From contig OX422216.1 of the NCBI GenBank assembly GCA_949130495.1, forward strand, positions 361,484,605-361,548,604: DNA of 64,000 nucleotides, written 5' to 3'. The notes beneath the pieces are model-generated. The model worked only from the letters and a program-made list of their open reading frames with translations. It did no database searches and was not told where the DNA came from. Each line of letters starts with the position of its first letter. Within the stretch, counting starts at the first letter, position 1. The DNA comes from Sambucus nigra. Its lineage: Eukaryota > Streptophyta > Magnoliopsida > Dipsacales > Adoxaceae. The translations under genes were made by a program, and so were the position numbers. Below, piece after piece: positions 46,260 through 58,504 of the stretch.

Positions 46260-47724
46260 TCCTCTATCATTTACGCCTAGTCATCTTCTGCTACTGATTA
46301 GACAGATGAATTCATAGCATGAACGCCATGTGGTGTCATGGCTGATATAAATGCAATTCCAGTGAGATACAAAACTGATCATCAGCCGCAATGCATTTGT
46401 TTAATTCTCTGTTTGTTTCATAGCCGTTATAGATATCTGTACTAGGATTGATATTTCTATCCATGTATGTGTGCACGTTACAAGCTTACACACAAATGAC
46501 CCAAGCAGTGAGCTCCTTAGGAAATGCAAGAGAAAATTAAGTCATCACGTGCCTTGAACTAACAGTGGCTCAATCTATTGGTGGGAAGCCTCACATGGAG
46601 CCTACGCTTCAAGCATTAAAGAATTCAATTCGTTCTCAGACTCGAGAAACACATAGTAAGACATTTTTACAGAGATAAACGACAGATTTTTCTCAAGTTC
46701 TCATGCACATCATATTGTTTCAAAACCAGGCGTACGGACTACAGGTATGACCTCCTCTATCATATACCATGAGTCATCGACTACAAGTGACTAGACAGTT
46801 GAATTCATAGCATGAGCGCCATGTGTCTAAATCTTTAACCCTCAGGTGTCTTATCCGATATAAATGCAATTCAATTGAGATACGAAACTGATCACGATAT
46901 GAAGATCAACATATATATTGTACGCATGCCTGCAAGTCAGTTATTTTGATCATCAGCTTGCAACGCATTTGTTTAATTCTCTGTTTGTTGCATAGCCGTT
47001 ATAGATAACTGTAGCAGGATTGATATTTCTATTCATGCATGCGTGCACGTTACAAGCTCACACACAAATGAAGTAAGCAGTGAGATATTTAGGACATGGA
47101 AGGGAAAATTAAGTCCATCGCGTGCCTTGCGCTAACAGTGGCTCAATCTATTGGTGGGAAACTCATTGCGCACATGGTTACCCACATCACATGGAGCCTG
47201 CGCTTCAAGAATTAAAGACATTCAATTCGTTATCAGACTGCAGCAACACATAATAAGACATTTTTATAAAGATAAACGACGGATTTTTATCAAGTTCTTG
47301 TGCACGTTACAAGCTTACACACAAATGACCCAAGCAGTGAGCTCCTTAGGAAATGCAAGAGAAAATTAAGTCATCACGTGCCTTGAACTAACAGTGGCTC
47401 AATCTATTGGTGGGAAGCCTCACATGGAGCCTACGCTTCAAGCATTAAAGAATTCAATTCGTTCTCAGACTGTAGAAACACGTAGTAAGGCATTTTTACA
47501 AAGATAAACGACAGATTTTTCTCAAGTTCTCATGCATATCATATTGTTTCAAAACCAGGCGTACGGACTACAGTTATGACCTCCTCTATCATTTACCATG
47601 AGTCATCGACTACAGGTGTCTTATCCGATATAAATGCAATTCAATTGAGATACAGAACTGATCACGATATGAAGAGCAACATATATATTGTACGCATGCC
47701 TGCTCGTCAGTTATTTTGAATCAT
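46260..47724. repeat. Tandemly duplicated block, about 2.7 copies
   Basis: Three diverged copies begin near 46260, 46780 and 47297. Shared words include CTCAATCTATTGGTGGGAA (46570, 47147, 47398), GTGCACGTTACAAGC (46465, 47045, 47299) and TTGTACGCATGCCTGC (46918, 47687). The second copy breaks off in TCAAGTTCT and continues directly at GTGCACGTTAC of the third, joined at a TGCAC shared by both sites. No coding sequence recognised. Confidence 0.85.
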
Positions 47725-47770
47725 CATGTTCGTGTAATGGTTTTCAAAAAATAAAAATTAATCTAATACG

Positions 47771-47782
47771 TGGTATGAGAGC
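47771..47782 (+). other. Primer-binding site, tRNA-iMet type
   Basis: TGGTATGAGAGC, one mismatch from TGGTATCAGAGC, 2 bp after the LTR remnant. Confidence 0.82.
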
Positions 47783-48900
47783 TATTTCATATTGAACTGT
47801 TGGGAACATATTTGGAAGGAATTTAATTTGATTTTGGGCAGAAAATAATTTTTCGAAAAGTTCAATATTTTTGAAAAAAATTTGGACAGAAAAATTCTTC
47901 ATTTCATTACAATTCCAACGATATAAAATTCATGAAATTTGGACTAACGGTTGATTTTATATAATTTTTTGAAGATTAAGAAGAAAAAAACTTGGATTTG
48001 TTGTTCATGGCTATTCTGAAATAACAAAGAAGATAACTCAAAATGACGTCATTTCATTTGTTGGGACACGTTTTCATTGTTGTTTTTGATATTTTTTTCC
48101 CACAATTTTATTATATTGTGTTGTTGGTTCATTGACAATTGATGGTTTGTTGGTAATGGGTTCGATTTTTGCTATTCTTTCTTTGAAGACATTAAAATAG
48201 TGTAAAAGGCTGGCGTAGTAACCTAAGTGTTTCAAACAAATGACCTTCCAGATCTAAGATCTTTAATTAAGACAACCAACAACTAGGCTAAGCTAACACT
48301 TTGATTATATTGCTGCTATATCTATATATGTGATATTTACTGAACATTAATTTCATACTTGCTTGTATACCATACAAATTTAAATTCAAATATTGGTGTG
48401 TTTAAATATATATTTCGAGATAAATTATTTTAAACAATGTCACCAAAGTGATCTCTTTTGTTAAATAAAATAAAAAAAAATAAAAAAAATGAAATAATAT
48501 TGTTTCGAAATATAAAAGAATTAAGTGCACGTAATTTATGTGAATATAAATCGGACCAAAGGAAGATTAATTTTTAACAAAATTTCATGTGTACCTTTAT
48601 GTAATAAGTGCGTGATAATTATTTGGTTTTTACATATGAATAATAAATTGGGCCAAATGAAGAATTGTTGTTCGAAATGTTCTTATTATAAGTGTTTGCT
48701 TACTAAACTAAGATATCACTTACAAGTTAATATTTTTTTCCAAATATAACAATATTAATAGAGTGTCCAATATCTTAAAATGAGATTTGCCATCATTTGA
48801 ATATATTTTTGACTTAAGACTTATTTGAGCTAGTTTATTTATTTGTTATTCCTTGATTCAGCTATCAGTTATGCTTCTCACATTACCGCCACTATTAATT
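47783..48900. other. Untranslated leader and AT-rich spacer of the copia element
   Basis: No gene recognised. It includes AT-rich low-complexity sequence (48460-48510). The gag start is not evident. Confidence 0.5.
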
Positions 48901-49660
48901 ATATATACTTAATGGCACAAACTTCAAGTCGTGGCAAGAGAACCTCCATATAGTTCTCGGTGTCATTGATCTAGACATTGCCTTAAGAGTTCCTTCTCCT
49001 GCCCCTCTTAAGGATAAAAGTTTCTTTGATGAAAAAAGAGGCATTGAAAGGTGGGAGGAGTCAAATCGCATGTGTTTGATGATCATAAAGACAGACATTC
49101 CAAAAGCAGTCAGGGGCATAATATCGAAAACGACAATGACGGCCAAAGAGTTCCTATAAGAAATTAAGAATAGATTTGCCAAGAATGAAAAGGCTGAAAC
49201 AAGTACATTTTTAGCAAGTCCCGTCTCAATGAAATATAAAGGTAATGGGAACATTAAGGAGTACATTATGGAAATGTCTCATATTGATTCAAAGTTGAAA
49301 GCACTTAATATTGATCTCTTTGAGGATTTTCTTGTTCATTTGGTTCTGATATCTCTTCCCCACAATTTAGTCAATTTAAGGTGAGCTACAACTATCAAAA
49401 GGAGACTTGGTCTCTTAATGGGATCATCTCACATTGTATGCAAGAAGAGGAAATATAGAAGCAAGATAAGATAGAAAGTGCTCATTTGGCTAGTACTTCC
49501 AAGGACAAAGGGAAAAAAAGGAAGAAGGATAAAGAAGTTGTAGTGGTTCTATATTCAAAGATAAAACATAATGAAAAAACTGTTGATGGTTGTTTCTTTT
49601 GTCCAGCCATGGTACATAAGAAAAATCAATGCACCAACTATCATGCTTGATGTGTAAATA
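48901..49660 (+). pseudogene. Copia gag, degenerate
   Basis: The plus strand reads LNGTNFKSWQENLHIVLGVI, ERWEESNRMCLMIIK, NIKEYIMEMSHIDSKLKALN and FEDFLVHLVLISLPHNL, the UBN2 capsid domain. Farther on a zinc-knuckle region is recognisable as CFFCPAMVHKKNQC, with the usual glycine before histidine replaced by valine. Stops at several places. Confidence 0.82.
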
Positions 49661-49699
49661 AAGGTACACTTCTTAATCTAGTTTATTCTGAGATTAATT

Positions 49700-50940
49700 T
49701 GACTTCAGTACCTAAACACACATGGTGGATATATTCTGGAGCAACTGCTCACATCATTGTGTCTATGGAGGGTTACCTGGGCGGCCGAAAGTCAAATGAT
49801 GGTGAAGGATACATTTTTCTTGGCGATTGCAAGAAGGTTGAAGTTTAAGAAATTGGGACATTTAGGTTATTATTGAAGTCTGATACTTATTTAGATTTGA
49901 ATGAGACATTTATTGTACCGTCATTTAGACGAAATTTGGTTTCTATTTCTTTATTGGGCAAATTTGGTTATAATTGTTCTTTTGGAAACAATAAACAAAT
50001 TTGGTTGGTACTGGCCCTTTATCTTATATGGATAAACTTTATATGGTTGATATGGTTGCTTCATATCATGAAACTTTTCAATTAAGTACTCGAGGTGTTA
50101 AAAAGAAATTAACCAATGAGAATGTCGCATCATTATGGAATAAGATATTAGGTCACATCTCTGAAAGGATAATTAAAAGACTTAGGGTCAGATAGGATTC
50201 TCGATTCCTTTGATTTTTCAGATTTTGAAATTTGCACAAATTGCATAAAGGGAAACAGACAAACGTAATGAGATTTGGTGCCAATAGGGATACTAACGTC
50301 TGAGAATTGATACATACATATATTTGTGGGACATTCCCTATGATTTCATGGAACGATCAAGAATATTTTATCACATTCATAAATGATTTTTTATATTATG
50401 GCTACCTTTATCTCATCCACGAAAAGTCCCAATCACTGGACTTGTTCAAATCATTCAAAGCTAAAGTTGAAAGTTAATTGAGAAAAAAGGATTAGAAGCG
50501 TTATATTTGATCGTTGTGGTGAATACTATGGTACGTATGACGGTTCAAGTGAACAACGCCTGGGACCATTTGCTAAATTCCTATTGGAGTGCGGTATCGT
50601 CCCATAATACACCATGCCAGGTTCTCCAAGCATGAATGGTGTTGCTAAAAGGTGAAACAAACTGCTTAAAAACATGGTAAGGAGTATGATCAGCTACTCT
50701 AACTTTCCAGAATTACTCGAGGGTGAAGCATTAAAGACCACAGTGCATATCTTTAACAGAATCCCAACTAAAGCAACTACTAAAACTCCTTTTGAACTTT
50801 GGACAGGCAAGAAGCCTGGTCTGAAGCTCCTCCATATTTGGGGATGTCAAGCTAAAGCGAGGCCCTATAGGCCACATGAAAAGAAACTAGATTTAAGAAT
50901 GGTTAGTTGCTATTTTGTTGGATACTCTTAAAGATGCAAG
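49700..50940 (+). pseudogene. Copia protease and integrase, degenerate
   Basis: The protease site reads TWWIYSGATAHI, with tyrosine in place of the catalytic aspartate (normally DSGAT). The strand then gives FIVPSFRRNLVSISLLGKFG, a GAG-pre-integrase piece (SLWNKILGHISERIIKRL) and, after broken core sequence, MPGSPSMNGVAKR and PTKATTKTPFELWTGKKPGL from the end of integrase. The glutamate position of the core is within the VAKR segment and altered. Confidence 0.82.
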
Positions 50941-51199
50941 GGTTACAAATTCTATAATCCTACTACTAAAACAATTTTTGAGATGGGAAACGCCTAATTC
51001 TTTGAGATTGTTGAGTTTTCCGGGGGGATAAGGTTAGGAATTTTGGTTTTGAAGAGGAATATGTTGATATTCCCACACTTGTTATTAACAATGATCAGGA
51101 TCCTATTCCTAACATTGTTCAAGAAGCAGATCCTAATGAAAACAATATACAAGAACCTCCCATTCTAAAAGATCAAACTCTACCACCTATCGAACCTAT

Positions 51200-52880
51200 G
51201 CCATTATGGAGATCCATTAGAGAAAGGAGAAGTTTTATGCCAGATGATTGCATTGTATTTCTCTAAGAACATGAGCTTGACATTTTTGTGGTGGAATATG
51301 ATCCAATCACCTTTCGCCAAGTCATAGAAAGTTCTAAATCTCAAGAGGGGATTGATGCCATGAATGAGGAGACCAAGTCCATGAAGGACAATGACGTTTA
51401 GGATCTTGTTCCATTGTCTGAAGGTGCGAAACCCATAGGTTACAAATGGTTTTTTAAAACCAAGAGGAATTTGAAAGGTGATGTGGAGAGATACAAAGCT
51501 CATTTTTTTCCTAAAGGCTTTACACAAAAAAGGCATCGATTATAAAAAGACTTTCTCTCCGGTTTCATCAAAGGACTATTAGGATACGAATGGCACTTGT
51601 GGCGCACTTTGACCTTGAGCATCATCAAATGGATGTTAAGACTGCATTTCTTAATGGTGACATTGATGAAACAATCTACAAGGTGTAACCAAAAAACTTT
51701 GTGTCGAGAGATGCAAAGAAGACAGTTTACAAGTTAAAAAAATATGTCTATGGGCTTAAGTAAGCTTCTCGTCAATGGTATTACAAGATTCATCAAGTTA
51801 CCATATCGTTTGGTTTTTATATGAATTTGGTTGATGATTGTATATACCACAATTTCAGTAGGAGTAAGAATATTTACTTGGTTTTATATATTAATGACAG
51901 ATTGCTTACCACCAACGGTATAGGTATGTTGCACGAAACCAAGAGATTTCTTTCAAAGAATTTTGAGATGAAAGATCTTGGTAAATTTTCTTTTGTGTTG
52001 GGTATATAGATACACCGAGATCGCTCTCAGGGTACACTTGGTTTATCCGAAAAGTGCTATGTTGAAAAAGCTCTTAAAACGTCTGGCATGCATAATTGTA
52101 AACCAGGTGACACCCCTATGGCTAAAGGAGATAAATTTAGTCTCAGTCAATATCCCAAGAATGATTTTGAGATTTGGGAGATGCAAAAGATTCTTTATGC
52201 GTTAACAGTACGAAGACCTATGTATGCTCAAGTTTGTACGTGTCCGGATATTGAGTACATTACTGAGATGTTGGGAAGATACTTAAGAAATCTTGGAAAA
52301 GATCAGTGGATAGCAACGAAGCGAATCATGAGTTACTTGTAGACAACAAAAGACTATATGATCAACTATCAGAAGTCATATTAGTTAGAGACCAATGGAT
52401 ATTTTAACTTGAATTTTTTTGGATGTCAAGATATCATGAAATCTACTCCAGGTTATTTCTTCTTACTTACTGGAGGTGATATATCTTGGAAGAGTGTTAA
52501 ATAGTCTATTATAGGTTCTTCCACCATGGCAACTAAGTTTTTAGCTTTTTATGAGGCATCTAATCATGGAATATAATTGTGAAATTTTTTCACGGGGCTA
52601 TGTATTGTGAATGGAATTGAAAGACCACTTAAGTTATTTTGTGACAATAAATCAGTAGTATTGTATTCCAAAAACAACTGGAGTTCTACGAAGTCAAAGT
52701 TTATAGACATCAAGTTCCTAGTTGTAAAAGAAAGAGTTAAGAGTGGACTTATGCCTATAGAGCACATTGGGACAAACTCCATGATTACGAAGCCGTTGAC
52801 TAAGGGATTACCATCTAAGGTCTTTCATGAACACACTACTCATATGGGTGTAGTTTCTTTTCAGGATATGTCGATTTAGT
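51200..52880 (+). pseudogene. Copia reverse transcriptase and RNase H, degenerate
   Basis: RT pieces: NGDIDETIYKV, TVYKLKKYVYGLK, then NIYLVLYINDRLLTTNGIGM where YVDD has become YIND, and KRFLSKNFEMKDLGKFSFVL. The connecting region GDTPMAKGDKFSLSQYPKND follows. RNase H pieces end in FCDNKSVVLYSKNN, IEHIGTNSMITKPLTKGLPS. Many stops and frameshifts. Confidence 0.85.
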
Positions 52881-53275
52881 AGGAGTTTGTATTTATATGC
52901 TTTCAAAGACACATTTATTATGGATTTTATGATTATCTAATGCGATAAAGTATCCAGTTTATATTCACTATAAGTTTATATGGTTTGATTTCACTAAGGT
53001 CTAAGGAGGATCAGTTGGAAATTGGCATGTTAAGATCAAATTGCATGAAATTTTTATGGTACACATCCACAGTATATTTGTCATTAGTTGCAATAAAATA
53101 TGTGATCATTGATGGGTATACTTACGAAATATGTAATGACGATAACTTTAATTCTATATTGGTGTAGTTAATGGACAAGATTGTTAAGATGCATAAAATC
53201 TTGATAGCAAAACTCATGAGCTTATAAAATATAATTCAAATTTATAAAGTTACATATATATCCCAAGTGGGAGAC

Positions 53276-53743
53276 TATTAAACTAAAATAATATATATAG
53301 GCTTCTATATAAAATAAATATGAATTATAGGCTATCAAATAAAGTTAGGGCAAATAAAGCGATTAATTTAAGTTTTGTGGCCTTAATAATGTATTATATA
53401 AGTGTAGGTTTTAATGTGAAGAGACAAGCGTAATTTCTATTTTTATGATGGGTTAAAATAGAAAAATACGAAATATTAAAAAACACGATTGTTTTATAAA
53501 TAGGGGTCATAGTCCCCAAATCATACTAGACCATTCTTTTGGTTCCCATTGTCAGAGAGAAATTTAGAGAGAAAATAAAAGTGTTGATTTGGAATATCAT
53601 AGGACCTCAAACTTGAATATTTTAATTTTCTCATTATGAATTCGGGTACACTTCCGCAAATTCAATACTTTTAATTCTTGATGATTCAATATGAATGTTC
53701 CTGTTTGTGTGATGGTTTTCACAAAATAGAAATTAATCTAACA
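53276..53743 (+). repeat. 3' LTR of the plus-strand copia
   Basis: Preceded by the purine tract AAGTGGGAGA (53265-53274). The first bases are TATTAAAC, so the usual TG has become TA. It ends AATCTAACA at 53743, matching the 5' remnant ending AATCTAATA at 47768. Confidence 0.8.
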
Positions 53744-54497
53744 GTGACATGTAAATTAACATTTAGAGAACTGTTACAAATTTTGTAAAATCTTCTAACT
53801 CATCTTCAAATAGTAAAGTAATGAAGTGTTATGCCTTCACGAGGAATCAAAGCACTTGTTTAACTTTGATTATGACCAGGAGGGGAGGTTGAGAAACATA
53901 AAAATAAGATATACTCTTTTACTTGCATAAGAGAATATCATGCATGAGATCTTAAAATTTATCTTGATCGAATCTGTTTGGAAAATTTTGACATCGCCAC
54001 AAATCATTGTTATTTATGCGTATTACTTGTGTAAATTCCCAAGTTTTCAAGGAAGGTAAAGACTCTCAAAGATGATAAAATCTAAAATTTTCACTTGGAA
54101 AGTTTTATTTCAATCACTTAATTTAAGCTAACCATCCACTTTTAATATACTCCTATGGTTAGGCCGACTTCACTTCATGAGGTGGTTTAAATGTAAAGTG
54201 AATATACTTTAAACACACATGCAAACACTATAAACAATTTATTTCCATTTTTTTTGTTTTTATATGTTTTATTCATCTTCGATATTTTTAACTTTTTCAA
54301 CAAACTTGCTTTCTTTATTTTGTTTCAATTTTTTGTTTCCTCATATTTTTTTCTTTTTCTTTTTTTTTTATTTTTGGCCCTTTTTAGTAAATTTATTTTT
54401 ACTCTATCTTTTTTTGGGTTCTTTTTTCCTCCATGCAATGTACGAAAAAAAATTAGAATGCAAAAAATTAAAATAATGATAATAAAAAAGAAATCCA
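53744..54497. other. Intergenic, no gene recognised
   Basis: AT-rich sequence with a T-rich stretch at 54240-54430 that yields phenylalanine-rich frames without meaning. Confidence 0.5.
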
Positions 54498-54502
54498 CAT
54501 GA

Positions 54503-55726
54503 GTGTAACACCCCGCCAGCCCGGGGAGAGCGAACGGAACGCTAATGTAATAAAATAAATCCAAATCCACAAGTGACAAGGTATAGAGCATCTAAATAAA
54601 CCCACAATAATATAAATACACTAATCTCAATCTCTTTAATTACAACAAGTCTCTCGAATTACATACAACATCTAACTCGAAAAATATATACAAATCTCCA
54701 AAGCTCTATACATCAAAATAATACAAATCTTTCCCAAACAATCCTCGCTAAAATCAATCTCCATAGTGCCCCAAAATCCACGCTAACCTGCCACTAAAAG
54801 AAAATGTGGGGAAGTACACAATATGACAAGAAAGATGCTCAACAAATATATGTTAGCGATGAATAAAACGTAACAACACGAGTACGAATATTCAAATCAA
54901 AATGAAAATCTCAAAGCATTTATCAATATAATTTCTCAACAACACTTTAACCGGGTCACCAGGCCTCACCACATCCGTATATGCTTTATCAAGCCATAGC
55001 CCGGGAAACAAGAATTTTGGCGGGTGCCCAACATCTGTGCTATATTAAAATCTCATGACAACGTGCTCATCAACAATATAATGATACCACATGAATCAAA
55101 ATAATTTCAACAATTATTTTCCAGATTTCAATGAATTTATAAATTCAAATATGAGTTCAATTAACAAGAATTCAAAGAGAATGACACTCGCGAGATTTAA
55201 GGAGCATATTGTGTAAAACCCCATACCTCAAACCATGATGAGAAACCAACGATCACATCCTCAAGATCAACTCAAAAGATATACAAAAGCTCCTCCAAGA
55301 ACCTCCAACAAAATAGCCCCAACAACACCTCTAATCTAAGGTTGTAACTCACAAATATCAAGGACCAAAGTATATATAAAAAGAAGAGGAATATAAAATA
55401 TATTTTCTGCCAAAAATTTGTGCCAAAAGTATGTTAAAAAGGTTGCCCACGACTTCCTTTTATAATGCAAAGAAATGAACAGTTGGAATCCAAAAGACTC
55501 CTTTAAATAAGGCAAAGAAATGAAGAGTTGGAAGTCAAAACAACTCCAAGAGTTAAAATCATTTTAAAATCCGTTTTAACTTCGATTTTGAAACCGTTTG
55601 AAATTCTCGCCTTTAAAAATAATAACCAACATATTTGAGCAATAAAAATTATTTTATCAAAAACTTTATATTCCTCCATTTTCCAAAAATTAATTAAAAT
55701 AGCCCAAAATTACGCGGGGTGTTACA
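54503..55726 (-). repeat. LTR copy 1 (3' LTR)
   Basis: Begins TGTAACACCCCGCC and ends CGGGGTGTTACA on the plus strand, complementary ends of 10 or more bases. It differs from the other copy by only scattered bases. Confidence 0.92.
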
Positions 55727-55967
55727 CTTCCCCACTAACAATGGAATTTCGCCCTCGAAATTCGCCGAATGCCTAACTCTCAAAATCAGGCCACTACACT
55801 AACTCCAAAAATAAATCACGTCTCCCAAAAATAAATTCCTCACATCTAATTCCCAAACCTAACACGAATATCACCTAAAATTTTCTATCTCAAAAAATTG
55901 CTAACCACGCAATGAACCCAAAACCCAAGCCCCGAGGGTTGCCGTATACCTAAGCTCTGATACCATT
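55727..55967 (-). other. Interior: primer-binding site and polypurine tract
   Basis: PBS at 55954-55965 (GCTCTGATACCA on the plus strand) and purine tract at 55727-55736. Between them is about 215 bp of AT-rich non-coding sequence. Confidence 0.9.
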
Positions 55968-57190
55968 TGAAACACCCCGCCCGCCCGGGGAGAGTGAACG
56001 GAATGCTAATGCAATAAAAAAAATTCAAATCCACAAGTGACAAGGTATAGAGCATCTAAATAAACCCACAATAATATAAATCCACTAATCTCAATCTCTT
56101 TAATCACAACAAGTCTCTCGAATTACATACAACATCTAACTCGAAAAATATATACAAATCACCAAAGCTCTATACATCAAAATAATACAAATCTTTCCCA
56201 AACAATCCTCGCTAAAATCAATCTCCATAGCGCCCCAAAATCCACGCTAACCTGCCACTAAAAGAAAATATGGGGAAGTACACAATACCACAAGAAAGAT
56301 GCTCAACAAATATATGTTAGCGATGAATAAAATGTAACAACACGAGTACGAATATTCAAATCAAAATGTAAATCTCAAATCATTTATCAATATAATTTCT
56401 CAACAACACTTTAACCGGGTCACCAGGCCTCACCACATTCGTATATGCTTTATCAAGCCATAGCCCGGGAAACAGGAATTTTGGCGGGTGCCCAACATCT
56501 GTGCCATATTAAAATCTCATGACAACGTGCTCATCAACAATATAATGATACCACATGAATCAAAATAATTTCAACAATTATTTTCCAGATTTCAATGAAT
56601 TTATAAATTCAAATATGAGTTCAATTAACAAGAATTCAAAGAGAATGACACTCGCGAGATTTAAGGAGCATATTGTGTAAAACCCCATACCTCAAACCAT
56701 GATGAGAAACCAACGATCACATCCTCAAGATCAACTCAAAAGATATACAAAAGCTCCTCCAAGAACCTCCAACAAAATAGCCCCAACAACACCTCTAATC
56801 TAAGGTTGTAACTCACAAATATCAAGGACCAAAGTATATATAAAAAGAAGAGGAATATAAAATATATTTTCTGCCAAAAATTTGTGCCAAAAGTATGTTA
56901 AAAAGGTTGCCCACGACTTCCTTTTATAATGCAAAGAAATGAACAGTTGGAATCCAAAAGACTCCTTTAAATAAGGCAAAGAAATGAAGAGTTGGAAGTC
57001 AAAACAACTCCAAGAGTTAAAATCATTTTAAAATCCGTTTTAACTCCGATTTTGAAACCGTTTGAAATTCTCGCCTTTAAAAATAATAACCAACATATTT
57101 GAGCAATAAAAATAATTTTATCAAAAACTTTATTTTCATCCATTTTCCAAAAATTAATTAAAATAGCCCAAAATTACACGGGTTGTTACA
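55968..57190 (-). repeat. LTR copy 2 (5' LTR)
   Basis: Begins TGAAACACC (one base from TGTAACACC) and ends GGGTTGTTACA at 57190. A CACTCGCGAG word near 56650 is the only short GC palindrome. Confidence 0.92.
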
Positions 57191-57195
57191 ATGAG

Positions 57196-57938
57196 GAGGA
57201 CTAATATTTTGTGACATTGATTCCTACAATTTCATTGAAAATATTAATGAATCAAATAATACAAATTTATATCGAATATATATACATCAAACCATATATA
57301 TATTAGATGGCTAATGCGGGTACCATTTTTATCGAGACAGGTTATATGACTCCTCCTTTTTTGTAACAGTCTCCAAGAAGCTTTGGTTCACCAGCATGTC
57401 ATGGAAATCTCAGCCTTAGTAGTCATCTTATGCATGTGATAGTTACATTTTTCCTTATGTAGCTAGTTATGTGTGGAATAGTTACGTTTTTTTCCAGCTA
57501 GTTAGGTAATGTTTAAGAAGATTTAAGTAAGATGATTTAATTGAACTATTTCTTCCTCTATCTGTTTCGAGATTATTGGATAAAATTATGGGGTGGATAT
57601 AAAACCTCCATTTTCTTATTTATAATGAAACTTTTTGTCCTTTTGTAAATTTTAATTCTTAGATTAAGTCTAGTAACACAATAAACCATAAAAGCATTCA
57701 AAGTACAAAAGAGGTTTGGCAAAATGGTTGATAACTAAATCATCCAGTTACACTTCCATGTCTCACGAATGATATCATTCCGTCTTAGAATTTTACATTT
57801 AAATCTCACGAGGAACATAAATTTCGAAACACTATGTTCCTTTTGAGAAATATTTATTAACTCCCAAATATTCTTTATAATCAAAAGAACTATATTTCAT
57901 TTCAAAAACATCATGAAGCCAATTATATGACAATTGAT
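57196..57938. other. Intergenic, no gene recognised
   Basis: AT-rich sequence with no convincing frame. Confidence 0.5.
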
Positions 57939-58406
57939 CACTACAAATATTTAATAATTAGTACCCTATTATTACCATATCAACCTCTGATTGTCTCATT
58001 TGCACTTAGAATTACTATGCCAAAAATTAGAAATTGTCACGATTTTAGATCATGACAAACAGTGACCGCGTTACAATTTTAAGGGTGATTGTTTGAGGGT
58101 CACAATCTAAAGCCATGACTAAATTGAGAGTTGTGGTCGACTTCCATAACCCCGATGTTAGATACATGGTCAAGATTGTAAATTGTGACCAAATTAACGT
58201 TATTTGTTGAGTAATGGTTTTGGATCATGTTCATGGTTGTCACGATTCTTAACCATGACCAACGTGGAGTATATATCAATTCCGGATTAGCACATTTTCA
58301 AAGTCATAAAAAAATACATGGTCATAATTTTGGAATGTGGCTACCTTGATCACGTTTTAAAACGATGGCCACCCTGTAATGATCATTTTCCATTTTTGAT
58401 ATAGTG
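57939..58406. mobile_element. Small CACTA-like derivative
   Basis: It begins CACTACAAATA and ends TTTTTGATATAGTG. Inside are repeated words of the type GTCACGATTTTAGATCATGAC and TTGTCACGATTCTTAACCATG, similar in style to the subterminal palindromes of the CACTA at 17925. The 3-bp flanks (GAT and TAA) do not match, so either the borders have mutated or they are slightly off. Confidence 0.55.
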
Positions 58407-58504
58407 TAATATGACATACTAACATGCAGTTATCTTAATCCGTGAACTCTGGGAAGGTTAAAATCAATAGTTGTCTGGCTTGTTAAAATATGACACAAAC
58501 CAAA

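Larger units (their letters stand above)
47725..53743 (+). mobile_element. Ty1/copia retrotransposon, 5'-truncated and degenerate
   Basis: Only the last ~44 bp of the 5' LTR remain (47725-47768, matching 53700-53743). A tRNA-iMet-type primer site follows. Gag, PR, INT, RT and RH fragments run in copia order on the plus strand to about 52880, then a purine tract and the 3' LTR (53276-53743). Wording such as LNGTNFKSW...LGVIDLD and GDTPMAKGDKFSLSQYPKND places it in a TNT1-like plant copia group separate from the SIRE-like elements here. Numerous stops. The left end abuts the tandem block. Confidence 0.88.
54503..57190 (-). mobile_element. LTR-only non-autonomous retrotransposon (241-bp interior)
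   Basis: Two nearly identical LTRs of about 1224 bp (54503-55726, 55968-57190) enclose only 241 bp. On the minus strand the interior begins with a perfect iMet primer site (TGGTATCAGAGC) 2 bp from the LTR and ends with a purine tract AGTGGGGAAG. ATGAG flanks both sides (54498-54502, 57191-57195). The phrase GGCGAATTTCGAGGGCGAAA before the purine tract again points to a Tekay/Del-type parent. There is no room for any gene. Confidence 0.92.

Noticed and set aside
54254..54591. Phenylalanine-rich frames suggesting membrane proteins
   Set aside because: They come from a T-rich low-complexity stretch and have no start context or relatives.
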